Positions 38,091-47,972 of a stretch of DNA of 64,000 bases are shown piece by piece. This stretch comes from Bacteroidales bacterium. GTDB lineage: Bacteria > Bacteroidota > Bacteroidia > Bacteroidales > UBA932. Position 1 is the stretch's first letter. Each line of letters opens with the position of its first letter. Where the stretch lies: positions 32,053-96,052 of the forward strand of contig SUYL01000015.1 of NCBI GenBank assembly GCA_015060445.1. The letters are read 5' to 3'. The translations under genes and the position numbers were made by a program. The notes below the pieces were generated by a model. It was not told where the DNA came from. It searched no databases and saw only the letters and a program-made list of their open reading frames with translations.

Positions 38091-38930
38091 TCAGGCTGTT
38101 TTGATTGACTTGTATATGTCATACAGGAATATTCTGTCTTCTTCTTTTGTTGTGTTTACGATTACCTCGAGTAGTTTGTCAGCATCTATCTTCGGAGTGA
38201 TGGATTCTGTCAGTACTTTTGTCGGGTTCTGATGTCCTGCAAAGGCACTTATAAATAGGGAAGCCTTTTTTGTGGGCTGTCTTATGCTGCTGAACAGCTT
38301 CATCACTCCATCAATGGAGAAGTATCTTTTAGGTGTGGCATTATCTGATGCTGTACTGTCTGAGAACCAGTATATATATCGTTTGAAGTGAGGCTCGCTC
38401 AGTTTTTTCCTCAGATGGCTTCCCCAGACCTCGCATGCTTTCATGATGTCCTTCACCTTGTAATATATATTGCCATTGTAATGTACTGTCATCACAGGAT
38501 GTCCGCCTATGCTTATCAGTTCCGGTGTATGATGCCCGGGCATTATGTTGCGCCCGGCAATATATCGTTGTGATTTGAAAGTGTTGTTCTCAACCTTCCC
38601 CATCAGCAGCAGCTCCTTGATGCGGTCATTGCACCAGATGTAGAAAGATGGAGATAACCATTGAGCAAATAATAATGCCAGATCTTCATTTAAAAAAGTT
38701 CCTTGTATTCTATTGCCACCTTGAATAATTTTAATTAACCCCGTTCGGGGAATTCCCCGAACGGCAGATAATGAGGTAATTAGCTCTTCGGTTTGTTGTA
38801 GGCGTAGCCAATCACTTGGTTGTTTTCCAAATGGCTTTGCCATCTGTGTAGCGTTTATCATTGTGGTTTCACCCACTTGAAATGATATGGAATTGTCGTT
38901 GTAGTTAAATATTTTCAGATTCTTTCCCAT
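38091..38930 (-). CDS. KilA-N domain-containing protein embedded in the fimbrial operon
   Basis: INATQMAKPFGKQPSDWLRLQQTEELI...GTFLNEDLALLFAQWLSPSFYIWCNDRIKELL. Confidence 0.9.
   Translation of the reverse strand: MGKNLKIFNYNDNSISFQVGETTMINATQMAKPFGKQPSDWLRLQQTEELITSLSAVRGIPRTGLIKIIQGGNRIQGTFLNEDLALLFAQWLSPSFYIWCNDRIKELLLMGKVENNTFKSQRYIAGRNIMPGHHTPELISIGGHPVMTVHYNGNIYYKVKDIMKACEVWGSHLRKKLSEPHFKRYIYWFSDSTASDNATPKRYFSIDGVMKLFSSIRQPTKKASLFISAFAGHQNPTKVLTESITPKIDADKLLEVIVNTTKEEDRIFLYDIYKSIKTA
38741..38764. repeat. 24-bp perfect palindrome inside KilA-N gene
   Basis: ccgttcggggaattccccgaacgg, encoding AVRGIPRT. Confidence 0.95.
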
Positions 38931-38933
38931 AAC

Positions 38934-39497
38934 CTAGAATAAGTATGATAGTTTTACAAGCAGTTCATTTGGGCCTACATATATCTGTTTTTGTCTGCCT
39001 TCTTCTACTCGTCCACATTTGGGACATGAGTAGGTTATATATCTGTTTGGGCCAACCATAAGTCCAAATCCGAAATCCATATTCAGGTGCTTGTTCAATA
39101 GCCAGGAATATCCTGCTCCAAGAGAGAACCCATATACCTTCCCCTCCCATGTCTTGGTCTTGATTATACCTCCCGTGTTATATTTGGTGAATTGGGCACT
39201 GGCTGATGCCCACCAACCAGTATATACATGCCATGGGTAATATCGTGTACCTGCGGCAAATGTCAACTGTCTGTTTTGCATATGCTTCTCATTCGGCTGA
39301 TTATTTCTGAAGGTCCATGGATTGTATTTGCCTTGTATATACACAGTCCAGTTTTTTGCAACGGCATATGATATGTCCATGTTAGCAGTTAAGAAATTAG
39401 CGTAAGACAGCAGATTGGTGCCTACTGCTACCTTTTGGGCATGGCCTTGATAGGCTATGGCCATTAGTGCCAAGAAAAGAAAAAATAGTTTTTTCAT
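38934..39497 (-). CDS. DUF3575 domain-containing fimbrial-locus protein
   Basis: QKVAVGTNLLSYANFLTANMDISYAVAKNWTVYIQGKYNPWTF...YYPWHVYTGWWASASAQ. Confidence 0.85.
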   Translation of the reverse strand: MKKLFFLFLALMAIAYQGHAQKVAVGTNLLSYANFLTANMDISYAVAKNWTVYIQGKYNPWTFRNNQPNEKHMQNRQLTFAAGTRYYPWHVYTGWWASASAQFTKYNTGGIIKTKTWEGKVYGFSLGAGYSWLLNKHLNMDFGFGLMVGPNRYITYSCPKCGRVEEGRQKQIYVGPNELLVKLSYLF

Positions 39498-39499
39498 AA

Positions 39500-39964
39500 T
39501 TATATTCCTTCCACTGTTATTATTTGCAGATTGTATTGTTTCCAGTCATATGTATATGTTGTCTCTTCCATTGCCTTTATAATGATGTTAGCCTCTGTGG
39601 CGTAATGGCTGTTGCTGAGATTTATACATACTTTGTTTATCCCTTTTTTTGATGGAGTGAAACCTATCTGTAGCTGTTTGTCAATGGTGGGGTTGAATGT
39701 GTAAGGTTCTACAGTGGGTGTACCATTGATAATGAGGGTGTCAGCCAAAGAATTGTTAATTCTGTATTGCAGCAGTATGTCCTCATCTGCCAGATAATTA
39801 TCTATGCTCAGCTTGAGCATCAGATGTTCATTTGTCCATGTTGTGGTATCTGCGGGCGTATACGTCGCAGTGAATGAATAGTCATTTACTGGCAATTCCT
39901 TTTGTTCGCAGGAAATTAAAACAGCTGCTGCAATTACCATATATGTAAGTATTCTTATTTTCAT
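39500..39964 (-). CDS. traQ: conjugal transfer protein TraQ (DUF3872)
   Basis: lipoprotein; last gene of tra run; ADTTTWTNEHLMLKLSID..FTPSKKGINKVCI. Confidence 0.8.
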   Translation of the reverse strand: MKIRILTYMVIAAAVLISCEQKELPVNDYSFTATYTPADTTTWTNEHLMLKLSIDNYLADEDILLQYRINNSLADTLIINGTPTVEPYTFNPTIDKQLQIGFTPSKKGINKVCINLSNSHYATEANIIIKAMEETTYTYDWKQYNLQIITVEGI

Positions 39965-40518
39965 TTTATCAGATATTTAAGTCCTATTGTTATTGTTGTG
40001 TTATGTGGTTGCATGAGGTCCGAGTGTACAAAAATCATATCCTGTATTTGTGCTGTGAACCCGAAATTCTTGGATACATATATGTCCATTCTGAAGGTGG
40101 GGACAAGGGCATATGATATCTCCTCCGTCTTCTTGAGTGTTATTCCTGAAGTAAGTTGACTGTTCCCGTTATTGCCCTGTGTATAGCCTATTGCAGCATT
40201 CGCTCCGGCATACATTATCAGTGTCCGGGTATAGTTCTGCAGCAACTTTTGACTGTATCCTCCGGATAACAAATAATTGCGTATATCAGCTCTATTGTTG
40301 CGGTATTCGCCCTTATAGCTGTTATACAGGAAACTGACATCCATAGTGCCGGTCTTTCTATAGTTATAATAGTTGAGTCCCATTGTCCATCCATTGTCGG
40401 CATTGGCATTTATGCCGTAAGTCAGTGATGCAGCGTGCTGGCCTTTGTTGCCACGTTGTGCTGATGCTCCGCTGGCCAGCAGCAGGAATAGCATGGCTGT
40501 GATTATCTTCTTTTTCAT
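39961..40518 (-). CDS. traO: conjugal transfer protein TraO
   Basis: MKKKIITAMLFLLLASGASAQRGNKGQHAASLTYG..LNYYNY; position after TraN. Confidence 0.85.
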   Translation of the reverse strand: MKKKIITAMLFLLLASGASAQRGNKGQHAASLTYGINANADNGWTMGLNYYNYRKTGTMDVSFLYNSYKGEYRNNRADIRNYLLSGGYSQKLLQNYTRTLIMYAGANAAIGYTQGNNGNSQLTSGITLKKTEEISYALVPTFRMDIYVSKNFGFTAQIQDMIFVHSDLMQPHNTTITIGLKYLIK

Positions 40519-41306
40519 TGTATTGTGTATTTTTTTGCGTTTGCAATGTCTTTGCTGTCTATTTTCAAGGAGACATTTCTATAACCATCTGTCTCATATA
40601 TGTTGACCTGTAGCTGCTTACCCTCTGATATTGTTAGCTTTTCGAACGCATAAGTGGCTGTTGTACGGTTGCCTGGAGCCACACTGAGATGACCATAACG
40701 CTCGTCTGGAACTAGGACGATGTCTTGTGCTGTACTCCTGCTTTGAGTAATGTCTGCCATTACGAATGTCACATCACAACTGTAACTTATGGAAGACTTG
40801 TTTTTGATGCCTACGGTTATATATACCTTGTTGTGGCAGGTGTATATATTGTCAATATTGAATTCAATTCTAAGTGTCTTGTCATAAATATGGTTCAATG
40901 ATGCTTTAGAACCGTTTATGGCAACTATGACAGAATTTCCTCCTGAAGGTATAGTGGCGTCTGAGGATGTAACATCATGCTTTTGACCCTCTTTTTGGCG
41001 TATTATGTATTTTTTAAGGTGAGGAGTATATCTGACTATGTATGTGGTCAGATTTTCATCCTTGGTCATGACTGTAAGAGTCGTTTCCCCTTGGAAGGGA
41101 GCTGATGCCTTGATGCGTAATAGGGAAGGTACGCTGGGTGCGGCGGCTGCAACTATAGCATTGCTACCCAGGTCGCAATATATTATGTCGGATGCACACT
41201 GCAGATGGAGGGTAGTAGTTTCGTTGACGTAAAGAGTATCCTGTCCCATTGAACTGGTGTAGGACAGTAATGTCATGACTGTTGCGATTGTCAAATTCCT
41301 GATCAT
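40515..41306 (-). CDS. traN: conjugative transposon protein TraN (DUF4138)
   Basis: YVNETTTLHLQCASDIIYCDLGS..VRYTPHLKKY. Confidence 0.85.
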   Translation of the reverse strand: MIRNLTIATVMTLLSYTSSMGQDTLYVNETTTLHLQCASDIIYCDLGSNAIVAAAAPSVPSLLRIKASAPFQGETTLTVMTKDENLTTYIVRYTPHLKKYIIRQKEGQKHDVTSSDATIPSGGNSVIVAINGSKASLNHIYDKTLRIEFNIDNIYTCHNKVYITVGIKNKSSISYSCDVTFVMADITQSRSTAQDIVLVPDERYGHLSVAPGNRTTATYAFEKLTISEGKQLQVNIYETDGYRNVSLKIDSKDIANAKKYTIQ

Positions 41307-42364
41307 TGTAAGTATATCTGGTAATCTTTTGGTAGGGTTATCACTTGTTGCTTTTCTTTGGCTGCTCGGTTGCCCATACGGCTAGTTGAACGAATTATCG
41401 TACCTGCCGTTCTGTTGGCCATACTGGCCAGCTGGCCTACCATATTGGTTGCTGCTGAAACAGCTTCATCTGTTATCTGTTCCGATGTTTCATCTACTGT
41501 ATATGCCAGTCCTTTGTATCCATCAGTGTCATATGCGGCCCAGTTGACAGGCAGGACTTTCCCATTATAGTTGATACTGGATATATACAGTTGCAACCTG
41601 TTGTCATCAATCTTTGCTATTGCATATACATACGTGTTCTTAGGCAGTATCATATTGCCTGTTCCTGTTGGGGTTTCCTGGAGTAACCGCAACTGCACCT
41701 TGTCTCCTGCACATATTTTTGTCTCGGTTGTGGTTGCTGCTTTTATTGGATTGTGTGTTGTTATACCACCTCCGACAACTGTAATGAAGCCTCCGGTTGA
41801 AGTGCCTGTTTCAGGGGCCTGTGATTGTATAGTTTCCGGCTTCTGCTCTGATTGTTGCTTGTCTGTAGACTCTTCTTTGCCGTAGAGTTTCTCAAGCAGA
41901 TAGTCATATCTCTCCTGCCATTCTTCCTTGCCGGATGTGTCAGAAATGCCTTTGCTTGTAGATGAAGGAACAGGCTTTGCTGTAACCTTTTTCTTTTTCT
42001 CATTTCTTGTACCATCAGATACCTTCTCTTGCAGCTTTGTGGTAATTCTTTCCACAGCCTGTTGTTGCTGTCGCATTGTTTCTTGGGCATTGATGACAGA
42101 TTCATCTGCAGCAGTTGTATCTGTAGCTCCAGATGATAAGTCTGCCAGATAAGCATCATAGCTTTTTACAGTGCGTCCGGATTCATATGCCTTTATTTTG
42201 GCACGTGGTATATCATTTGTGGCGGCATCGGGCAATTCTACTTTTACCGGTGTGTCTGATTCCTTGCCAGAAATTCCTGTTATAATGTGGATGAGCATTG
42301 CTGCAATGGCTATTGTAATGATGCCGAATAATGTCAGCAGTAGCATTTTCTTTTTCTTCTCCAT
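41303..42364 (-). CDS. traM: conjugative transposon protein TraM
   Basis: KVQLRLLQETPTGTGNMILPKNTYVYAIAKIDDNRLQLYISSINYNGKVLPV. Confidence 0.88.
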   Translation of the reverse strand: MEKKKKMLLLTLFGIITIAIAAMLIHIITGISGKESDTPVKVELPDAATNDIPRAKIKAYESGRTVKSYDAYLADLSSGATDTTAADESVINAQETMRQQQQAVERITTKLQEKVSDGTRNEKKKKVTAKPVPSSTSKGISDTSGKEEWQERYDYLLEKLYGKEESTDKQQSEQKPETIQSQAPETGTSTGGFITVVGGGITTHNPIKAATTTETKICAGDKVQLRLLQETPTGTGNMILPKNTYVYAIAKIDDNRLQLYISSINYNGKVLPVNWAAYDTDGYKGLAYTVDETSEQITDEAVSAATNMVGQLASMANRTAGTIIRSTSRMGNRAAKEKQQVITLPKDYQIYLQ

Positions 42365-42366
42365 TA

Positions 42367-42996
42367 TTACCTTATTTTTTCTTTTCTTGTGTCATTATTT
42401 ATTATCTCAAGCTTTTCCAGTAATAAACCATGGGGATTAGCATCACTGCGAGCTATCTCACGCACAGTACATGTGGTGATCAGGTCTTTTACAACTAATG
42501 AGTTGCTTCTGACGATATACATAGTAGCATATGTACGTGCATTGTATGGGTAAATGCTGAAATCAATTTTGATGCTGTCAACAGTCAGGGACTGGCTTAT
42601 TGAGGCATTGATTAGCCTTGAGTAGTAACCTTGCTCCTGTAGGTCATTATAATGTTCATATGCCCTCCTGTCTGCAAGATTAAGGGCTGCATTGATATTA
42701 TGTTCTATACTTTCCACATTTGGGGCAAGGGTAAAGAAGAGTTCATGGAATCGTGTAATATGGTCCTTAACTTCGATTGGTTTATTGGCCACCTTATCGC
42801 TTTGTAGAGCCAGCAGAAGACTCTTGCCCTGGTCTAGAACGTATATTTTTTCACGCTGTTTCTCCGCATATTGCAGGGCTGACACAATGGATGTTATTGC
42901 TATAATGCCACTTGACACCATAGCAGTCAGGGCTATTATTTTTATGCCCTTGAATGAATTTTCTATTCTGCTGAAAGCCTTTATTGTCTTTTCCAT
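42367..42996 (-). CDS. traK: conjugative transposon protein TraK
   Basis: KIIALTAMVSSGIIAITSIVSALQYAEKQREKIYVLDQGKSLLLALQSD. Confidence 0.88.
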   Translation of the reverse strand: MEKTIKAFSRIENSFKGIKIIALTAMVSSGIIAITSIVSALQYAEKQREKIYVLDQGKSLLLALQSDKVANKPIEVKDHITRFHELFFTLAPNVESIEHNINAALNLADRRAYEHYNDLQEQGYYSRLINASISQSLTVDSIKIDFSIYPYNARTYATMYIVRSNSLVVKDLITTCTVREIARSDANPHGLLLEKLEIINNDTRKEKIR

Positions 42997-42998
42997 AT

Positions 42999-43928
42999 TT
43001 ATCCTAAGAATCTTTTGAAGAATGCAGTTGCTGCAATTGCCCCTCTTTTTGCTCCTGCGGCACTATTTACACCGGCTTTGTTAACTGCTGCGTTGAACCC
43101 TGTACCACCGGTGCTTTCTACTACCCACTCCGCTATGGTTGGTATCTTGAACAGACCGATGACTGATACGATGCTCACGCATAGAAGGGTGAGCTGGGGA
43201 GACGTAATCGTTCTTTCTTCTTTCAATGCTGTCTCAAGTATGATATTACCGATACTTCCAGTAAGGAATATGAATATCTGTGCAAGAGGCTGCCACAACA
43301 TAATCTGGATGTATCTGGCAAACCAGCTGGTAATACCGCTGCGGAACGATGGTATGATTGCCAGGGCAAAGGTGATCGGCCCGGTAAGAGATAACAGCAT
43401 CATGTATATTATTGACAGGAAAGAAACAAACACTTGAGCCACATGTGTAAGAAGATTTACAAGCCAAATCATGATGTTCATACAGGATCTTTCTATCCAT
43501 CCGGGCATCTCGGCTCTGGATACATTACTGGCCTGGTATTTGGCATCCATATCAGCGATATCTGTATTGTCAACATCAGTTGCTTCTTCTTCATACTCAA
43601 TGGCTGCTTTTATCCTTTTGTTGAGCAATTCCCTTTCCGATTTCATGTCATCACATATGTTGCTCATCCATTTCGTTGTGGCCTGTGATATACCATCAAG
43701 CGGTGCTATTACCAGTTGTGGAAAGACACTGAGCACAAATGCTATACAGAATGGCCTTAAGGCCAGACCTAAATCAAAACCTCCTTTGATATAACTCTCA
43801 TAACACACAGTGACAATAAGGATAGTTGCTGCTATGCCGCCTATCCCGGATGCAACATACTGGAATTGTGGAAATACATCATCCAGTAGTAGTGATTTGA
43901 GGTTATATAGTTCTTGTAGAAAATCCAT
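42999..43928 (-). CDS. traJ: conjugative transposon protein TraJ
   Basis: multi-TM protein; LTGPITFALAIIPSFRSGITSWFARYIQIMLWQPLAQIFIFL. Confidence 0.88.
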   Translation of the reverse strand: MDFLQELYNLKSLLLDDVFPQFQYVASGIGGIAATILIVTVCYESYIKGGFDLGLALRPFCIAFVLSVFPQLVIAPLDGISQATTKWMSNICDDMKSERELLNKRIKAAIEYEEEATDVDNTDIADMDAKYQASNVSRAEMPGWIERSCMNIMIWLVNLLTHVAQVFVSFLSIIYMMLLSLTGPITFALAIIPSFRSGITSWFARYIQIMLWQPLAQIFIFLTGSIGNIILETALKEERTITSPQLTLLCVSIVSVIGLFKIPTIAEWVVESTGGTGFNAAVNKAGVNSAAGAKRGAIAATAFFKRFLG

Positions 43929-43934
43929 TATAAA

Positions 43935-44534
43935 TTATAATACGCTGTTTAATAGTCTGAGGTCGTTGTCAAGCTGGTTCTGATAGTATAGGTCATCCAT
44001 GAGACGGCGGCCATAATATCGGATATTGTTATAGTTGCGGCAGGCCTTGTTGTGGAGTTCGTTGACAAACTTCAACCGCTCGGCATCATTCATCTCATAT
44101 ACATTGTCAGTAATCAGATCCTCCAGCTCAATCACATACTTGGTGCTTGCGCAGAACAGTGAGTAAAGATTGGCTATATGTCTTGTCTTTTTCAAGTTGG
44201 AGAACTTGCTTTCCATGAGAACTTTGGCCAATTTGGTGTATTCATTGCCTGTCATAACAGAGTAGGATAGTATTTCCAATACCTTAGTTCCGTTGCTTAT
44301 CTTTTTCTTCACCTGTTGCATGCGGTTAACATTCTCAATGGCAATATCCAGCATGTGGCTTGTTTTCTCAACGCTCTCCAGTGCTGCAGCAAGGTTCTCT
44401 GATGAGACTCCCACTTCCTCAAGGCTGTTGGCAATGGCTGTAATCTCTCCCATTACATCATGCACTATCCACTGAGCCTTTGCATTTGTGCCAATAAAAA
44501 TATTGAGGCATATAATGATAAATACTCGTTTCAT
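43935..44534 (-). CDS. traI: conjugal transfer protein TraI (Bacteroidetes nomenclature)
   Basis: MKRVFIIICLNIFIGTNAKAQWIVHD..; start inside the ATGA overlap with TraG. Confidence 0.75.
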   Translation of the reverse strand: MKRVFIIICLNIFIGTNAKAQWIVHDVMGEITAIANSLEEVGVSSENLAAALESVEKTSHMLDIAIENVNRMQQVKKKISNGTKVLEILSYSVMTGNEYTKLAKVLMESKFSNLKKTRHIANLYSLFCASTKYVIELEDLITDNVYEMNDAERLKFVNELHNKACRNYNNIRYYGRRLMDDLYYQNQLDNDLRLLNSVL

Positions 44535-44535
44535 A

Positions 44536-46941
44536 TCAATGGTCTTGTGTAAGGTTATCAATTGCGTGTATATAACTTCCCCCACATTTTTCCACCTCAT
44601 TTTTGAGGAGGACTTGTTCACTGCGTGTAGTGGTATAAGCCCAATATGCCTGTGGGGATGTTTCTATTGCATAGACATATTTGTGTGAACCGATGCATAT
44701 GTATGCTTCTCTGTATTTATATCGGCGGTCAAGATCTTTGTTGATTGAAAAGATCAGGTTCTTGTCTTGATTATTGAGTGCCAGGATGGCTGCAATGTCA
44801 TCATATTTGTCTTTAAGAGATTTCTGGTCTAACAGAATTCGGATGGCAGAGTTGTTTATTATAGCCTGTTTTACTACAGGTGAGGATATGATGTCTTCCA
44901 CTTCTTGAGTGACAACCATGGCCTGAGCATTATGCTTTCTTGCGGTTTTCCATAGCCATTGTATCCATCCCTCCATTTCTGGTGAGGAGATTGCTTTCCA
45001 AGCCTCTTCAATAAGCATTATTTTCCGTTCCTTGACAGCCTTCATCTTGTCGGCAAATAGTTTTGTAATCAGCAATGTAATAATGGGGAACAGGACCTCA
45101 TTATTGGAGATGCTGTCGATTTCAAACAATACGAATCTTTTCGTGCTAAGGTTGATGTTTTGCTTATTGTTAAGCAATGTGCTATACTTACCTCCAAGGC
45201 AAAAAGGTTTAAGAGCTATCAGAAGATCCTTAATGGCAAAGCCACATGAGGCGATATCATCAGCTTTGGCAATTGACCATGTATCATTCAGCCAATTGCG
45301 GAAGTTATCCATGGTGCGGTCGCACCAGGTACCTTCGGACAGGTACAACTCTATAGCCTCATATAACAGTGCATCCTCTGCGGCTGAGGGAGACTTTTTC
45401 TTCCAGATACAGTATATCAGTGACAGAAGAAATGTCTTGTCTTCTTCACTAGTGACGTTCAGGAATGGGTTGAATGAAAATGGATAGTCATCAGCATTAT
45501 AGTATATGCCGTCATTACCATTTGTTTGTTCACGTATAATCTGGCACAAGGAAAAATACGAGTTGCCCTGATCAATGAGCACACAATGTGCCTGGTCCCT
45601 ATAATAGGACTGGGTAATGTACTCGTTTGTTAAAAATGATTTGCCGGATCCTGACGGCCCCAGCGTGAAAATATTATAGTTTGTAATCAGTCCTCTTTCC
45701 TGTGCGACAGTGGATAGGTCAATGGCTACTGGCACATGGGTTGTCCTGTCGGTAACATAGAATGAACCGTTTTTTATGCCTGTGGATGCTGTTTCCAAGG
45801 ATGCTAATGAGGTTGCAACCTGTAATGACTGTGTCATATATTCTTCATCTGGAAGATCTGCGCTGTTCCCTGGTATACTTGCCCAGTAGGGAACAGGGCA
45901 GTTATAGCCATTTTTACGAAGATGTATTCCATGTCTGAGGAGTGACGTGACCAAATTATTGATATCCGTACTTCCTTCCACCAATATTTGTACTGAAAAT
46001 CTTACTGTCTGCAGATTGTTTTCTGCAACCTCTTCCATATATTCGCTTATGTGTTCGTAGTGTGTCGCATTGTCTGCAGAGATACCGCTCATGGACCGCA
46101 GGAAACGGGATTTGCTTTCCAATCGTGACATGGCTTTGTTGCTGTCCACTATTTTGATATACTGGTTGACGATGTGGTTCGAGGCTATGTTATAGCCAAT
46201 TTGCGCTAGGATGCTGGAGTACATTTTGGTTGTATCAGTTGAGAGTATCCTGTCAATGACATTTTCCTCAAAACTGTTGGGCATGTCTTTCAGGGATGTG
46301 ACGGACAGGTTATATATTTCTCTGTCGGAAATTTTAACCTTGTCAGGCTGCAGCTGGATATCCTCCAGTATGTATTGCTCATTATTGCAGAAATTTATGA
46401 TTTTCCCTGATATGTCATTTATCTCATTAGGAGTAAGCTTGCGTAACTGCATTAGCCTCTTGTCAGATGTTAACATATTGACAGCCTGCTCCACGCTGTC
46501 CACAAATGTATATATGTCTGCCTGTACCTTCTGTGTAAAGATATTGCCTCTTGTTAGGATACTGCCCAATGAGGAGATATCCTGCCTGTTGCGGTGTGGC
46601 ATGGTGAACTGCAATAGTGATGTATGTTGCAGATATTGACGATGGTTGAAATGGCTGTTATAGCATTGAATCAGATATCCATCATCCTTATTGCCCATCT
46701 CGTTATGGGTAGAGAAATATATGTCCTGCTTGAGTATTATTGTCCCGACAGGCAATGTGCCAAATGCACGTATCAGCAGCTGGCGCATCTCACTATATTC
46801 ATCAGCTGAAAGGCTGTTCTTGGCTGGCAATGACATCAGATAGCATATGCATATGTCTCCGCTTTTGCCTATTATGCATTCTTCATTTACTTCCAGCACT
46901 GGGTACAGATCCTGGTATTCAACTTTCCTTATCGTCTGCAT
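44536..46941 (-). CDS. traG: TraG family conjugative transposon ATPase (VirB4-like)
   Basis: FTLGPSGSGKSFLTNEYI, IMLIEEAWKAISS, VTQEVEDI. Confidence 0.93.
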   Translation of the reverse strand: MQTIRKVEYQDLYPVLEVNEECIIGKSGDICICYLMSLPAKNSLSADEYSEMRQLLIRAFGTLPVGTIILKQDIYFSTHNEMGNKDDGYLIQCYNSHFNHRQYLQHTSLLQFTMPHRNRQDISSLGSILTRGNIFTQKVQADIYTFVDSVEQAVNMLTSDKRLMQLRKLTPNEINDISGKIINFCNNEQYILEDIQLQPDKVKISDREIYNLSVTSLKDMPNSFEENVIDRILSTDTTKMYSSILAQIGYNIASNHIVNQYIKIVDSNKAMSRLESKSRFLRSMSGISADNATHYEHISEYMEEVAENNLQTVRFSVQILVEGSTDINNLVTSLLRHGIHLRKNGYNCPVPYWASIPGNSADLPDEEYMTQSLQVATSLASLETASTGIKNGSFYVTDRTTHVPVAIDLSTVAQERGLITNYNIFTLGPSGSGKSFLTNEYITQSYYRDQAHCVLIDQGNSYFSLCQIIREQTNGNDGIYYNADDYPFSFNPFLNVTSEEDKTFLLSLIYCIWKKKSPSAAEDALLYEAIELYLSEGTWCDRTMDNFRNWLNDTWSIAKADDIASCGFAIKDLLIALKPFCLGGKYSTLLNNKQNINLSTKRFVLFEIDSISNNEVLFPIITLLITKLFADKMKAVKERKIMLIEEAWKAISSPEMEGWIQWLWKTARKHNAQAMVVTQEVEDIISSPVVKQAIINNSAIRILLDQKSLKDKYDDIAAILALNNQDKNLIFSINKDLDRRYKYREAYICIGSHKYVYAIETSPQAYWAYTTTRSEQVLLKNEVEKCGGSYIHAIDNLTQDH

Positions 46942-47198
46942 ATGTAGTAGTTCATTTTTCTTTTTGAGGCAATCTTTGTGGCAGCCTTACCTTTGGCGGA
47001 AGCAGACATTAAATACAGTACAACAGCCGTAGTGCTGCTGCATAGTATGGCAAGCATCAGAATAGCAGGTATATTTGCTGATAGGCAGATGAAAGTGATG
47101 ATAAGTGCAATCACTATCCATAATGCCAGGAAAAGAAGATATGTCCCTTCTATTCTCATCCAGCTTACTTTGGAGTCAAGGCTTTTGTTTACTTCCAT
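46929..47198 (-). CDS. traF: TraF (DUF4133-like)
   Basis: two-TM small protein between TraE and TraG. Confidence 0.8.
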   Translation of the reverse strand: MEVNKSLDSKVSWMRIEGTYLLFLALWIVIALIITFICLSANIPAILMLAILCSSTTAVVLYLMSASAKGKAATKIASKRKMNYYICRR

Positions 47199-47210
47199 AA
47201 TTGTCTTTCA

Positions 47211-47531
47211 TCAGATGTTGAACATCTGTTTTATAGCATATAGAGCAATGCAGATGAAAGCCAGAATTCCGAACCATGAAAGGGATTTTTTCCACCCCTG
47301 CCCGTGCTCATCTGTGTACAATTGATAAGCTGTTATTATTAGGCCTATCAATGCCCCAAGCCCGAATAGCGTCATGGCTATGTTCAATGCGCTGCTGTAT
47401 ATGCTGGCTAATTGTGATTCTACTTCTGTCAATCCTGATGAGATGTCGATTGTTTGTGCAGATACTGCATGTGGTGCCAGTAAAAGTATTGCGCTAATAC
47501 TGACCGCTAAGTGTCTTGAAGTTCTTTTCAT
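47211..47531 (-). CDS. traE: TraE (DUF4134-like)
   Basis: ISSGLTEVESQLASIYSSALNIAMTLFGLGALIGLI. Confidence 0.85.
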   Translation of the reverse strand: MKRTSRHLAVSISAILLLAPHAVSAQTIDISSGLTEVESQLASIYSSALNIAMTLFGLGALIGLIITAYQLYTDEHGQGWKKSLSWFGILAFICIALYAIKQMFNI

Positions 47532-47751
47532 AATCTTCTATTTCTTTTTCTGTTATTGCAAAATCCAGCGTTGACAGTTCAAGGGCTTGTGACTGTTCTT
47601 CTCCCAGTTCTTTTAGAGAATAATCTGGTTTAAGATCAGTAAAGCCATCTGTTATTTTATAGGTCACTCTTTTGATTATTGGACTGTCTGATGTTATTTT
47701 TGGAGGAGATATTCTTTGCTTCTTCCTCCAGAATCCTAAGATTTTCATCAT
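47494..47751 (-). CDS. small tra-operon protein, hypothetical
   Basis: 85-aa ORF overlapping neighbours in the run. Confidence 0.5.
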   Translation of the reverse strand: MMKILGFWRKKQRISPPKITSDSPIIKRVTYKITDGFTDLKPDYSLKELGEEQSQALELSTLDFAITEKEIEDYEKNFKTLSGQY

Positions 47752-47965
47752 AGTATGTTTTGTACCGTAATTTCAACTCAGGATCATACTCTGTGCATTT
47801 TTCAAGCAGGTATATCACGAAGGCATTCCTTGATTTGCCTAACGCTGCAGCAAGATTCTTTATTGTCAGTTCCCTGGCACGGCTTGATATCTTGTAGAAT
47901 GATCTGTTTGTTTTGAAACTGTTTTTTGATATGTCTGATTTGAAATTATATTCGCGTCTACTCAT
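47657..47965 (-). CDS. DUF3408-type / TraB-like protein
   Basis: position directly after the ParA-type TraA; basic protein with SRARELTIKNLAAALGKSRNAFVIYLLE. Confidence 0.55.
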   Translation of the reverse strand: MSRREYNFKSDISKNSFKTNRSFYKISSRARELTIKNLAAALGKSRNAFVIYLLEKCTEYDPELKLRYKTYYDENLRILEEEAKNISSKNNIRQSNNQKSDL

Positions 47966-47972
47966 ATTGGTA

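Noticed and set aside
38741-38764. GAATTC-centred palindrome as a simple EcoRI site
   Set aside because: Dyad extends to 24 bp and recurs in position in the two related genes, so a restriction site alone does not explain it.
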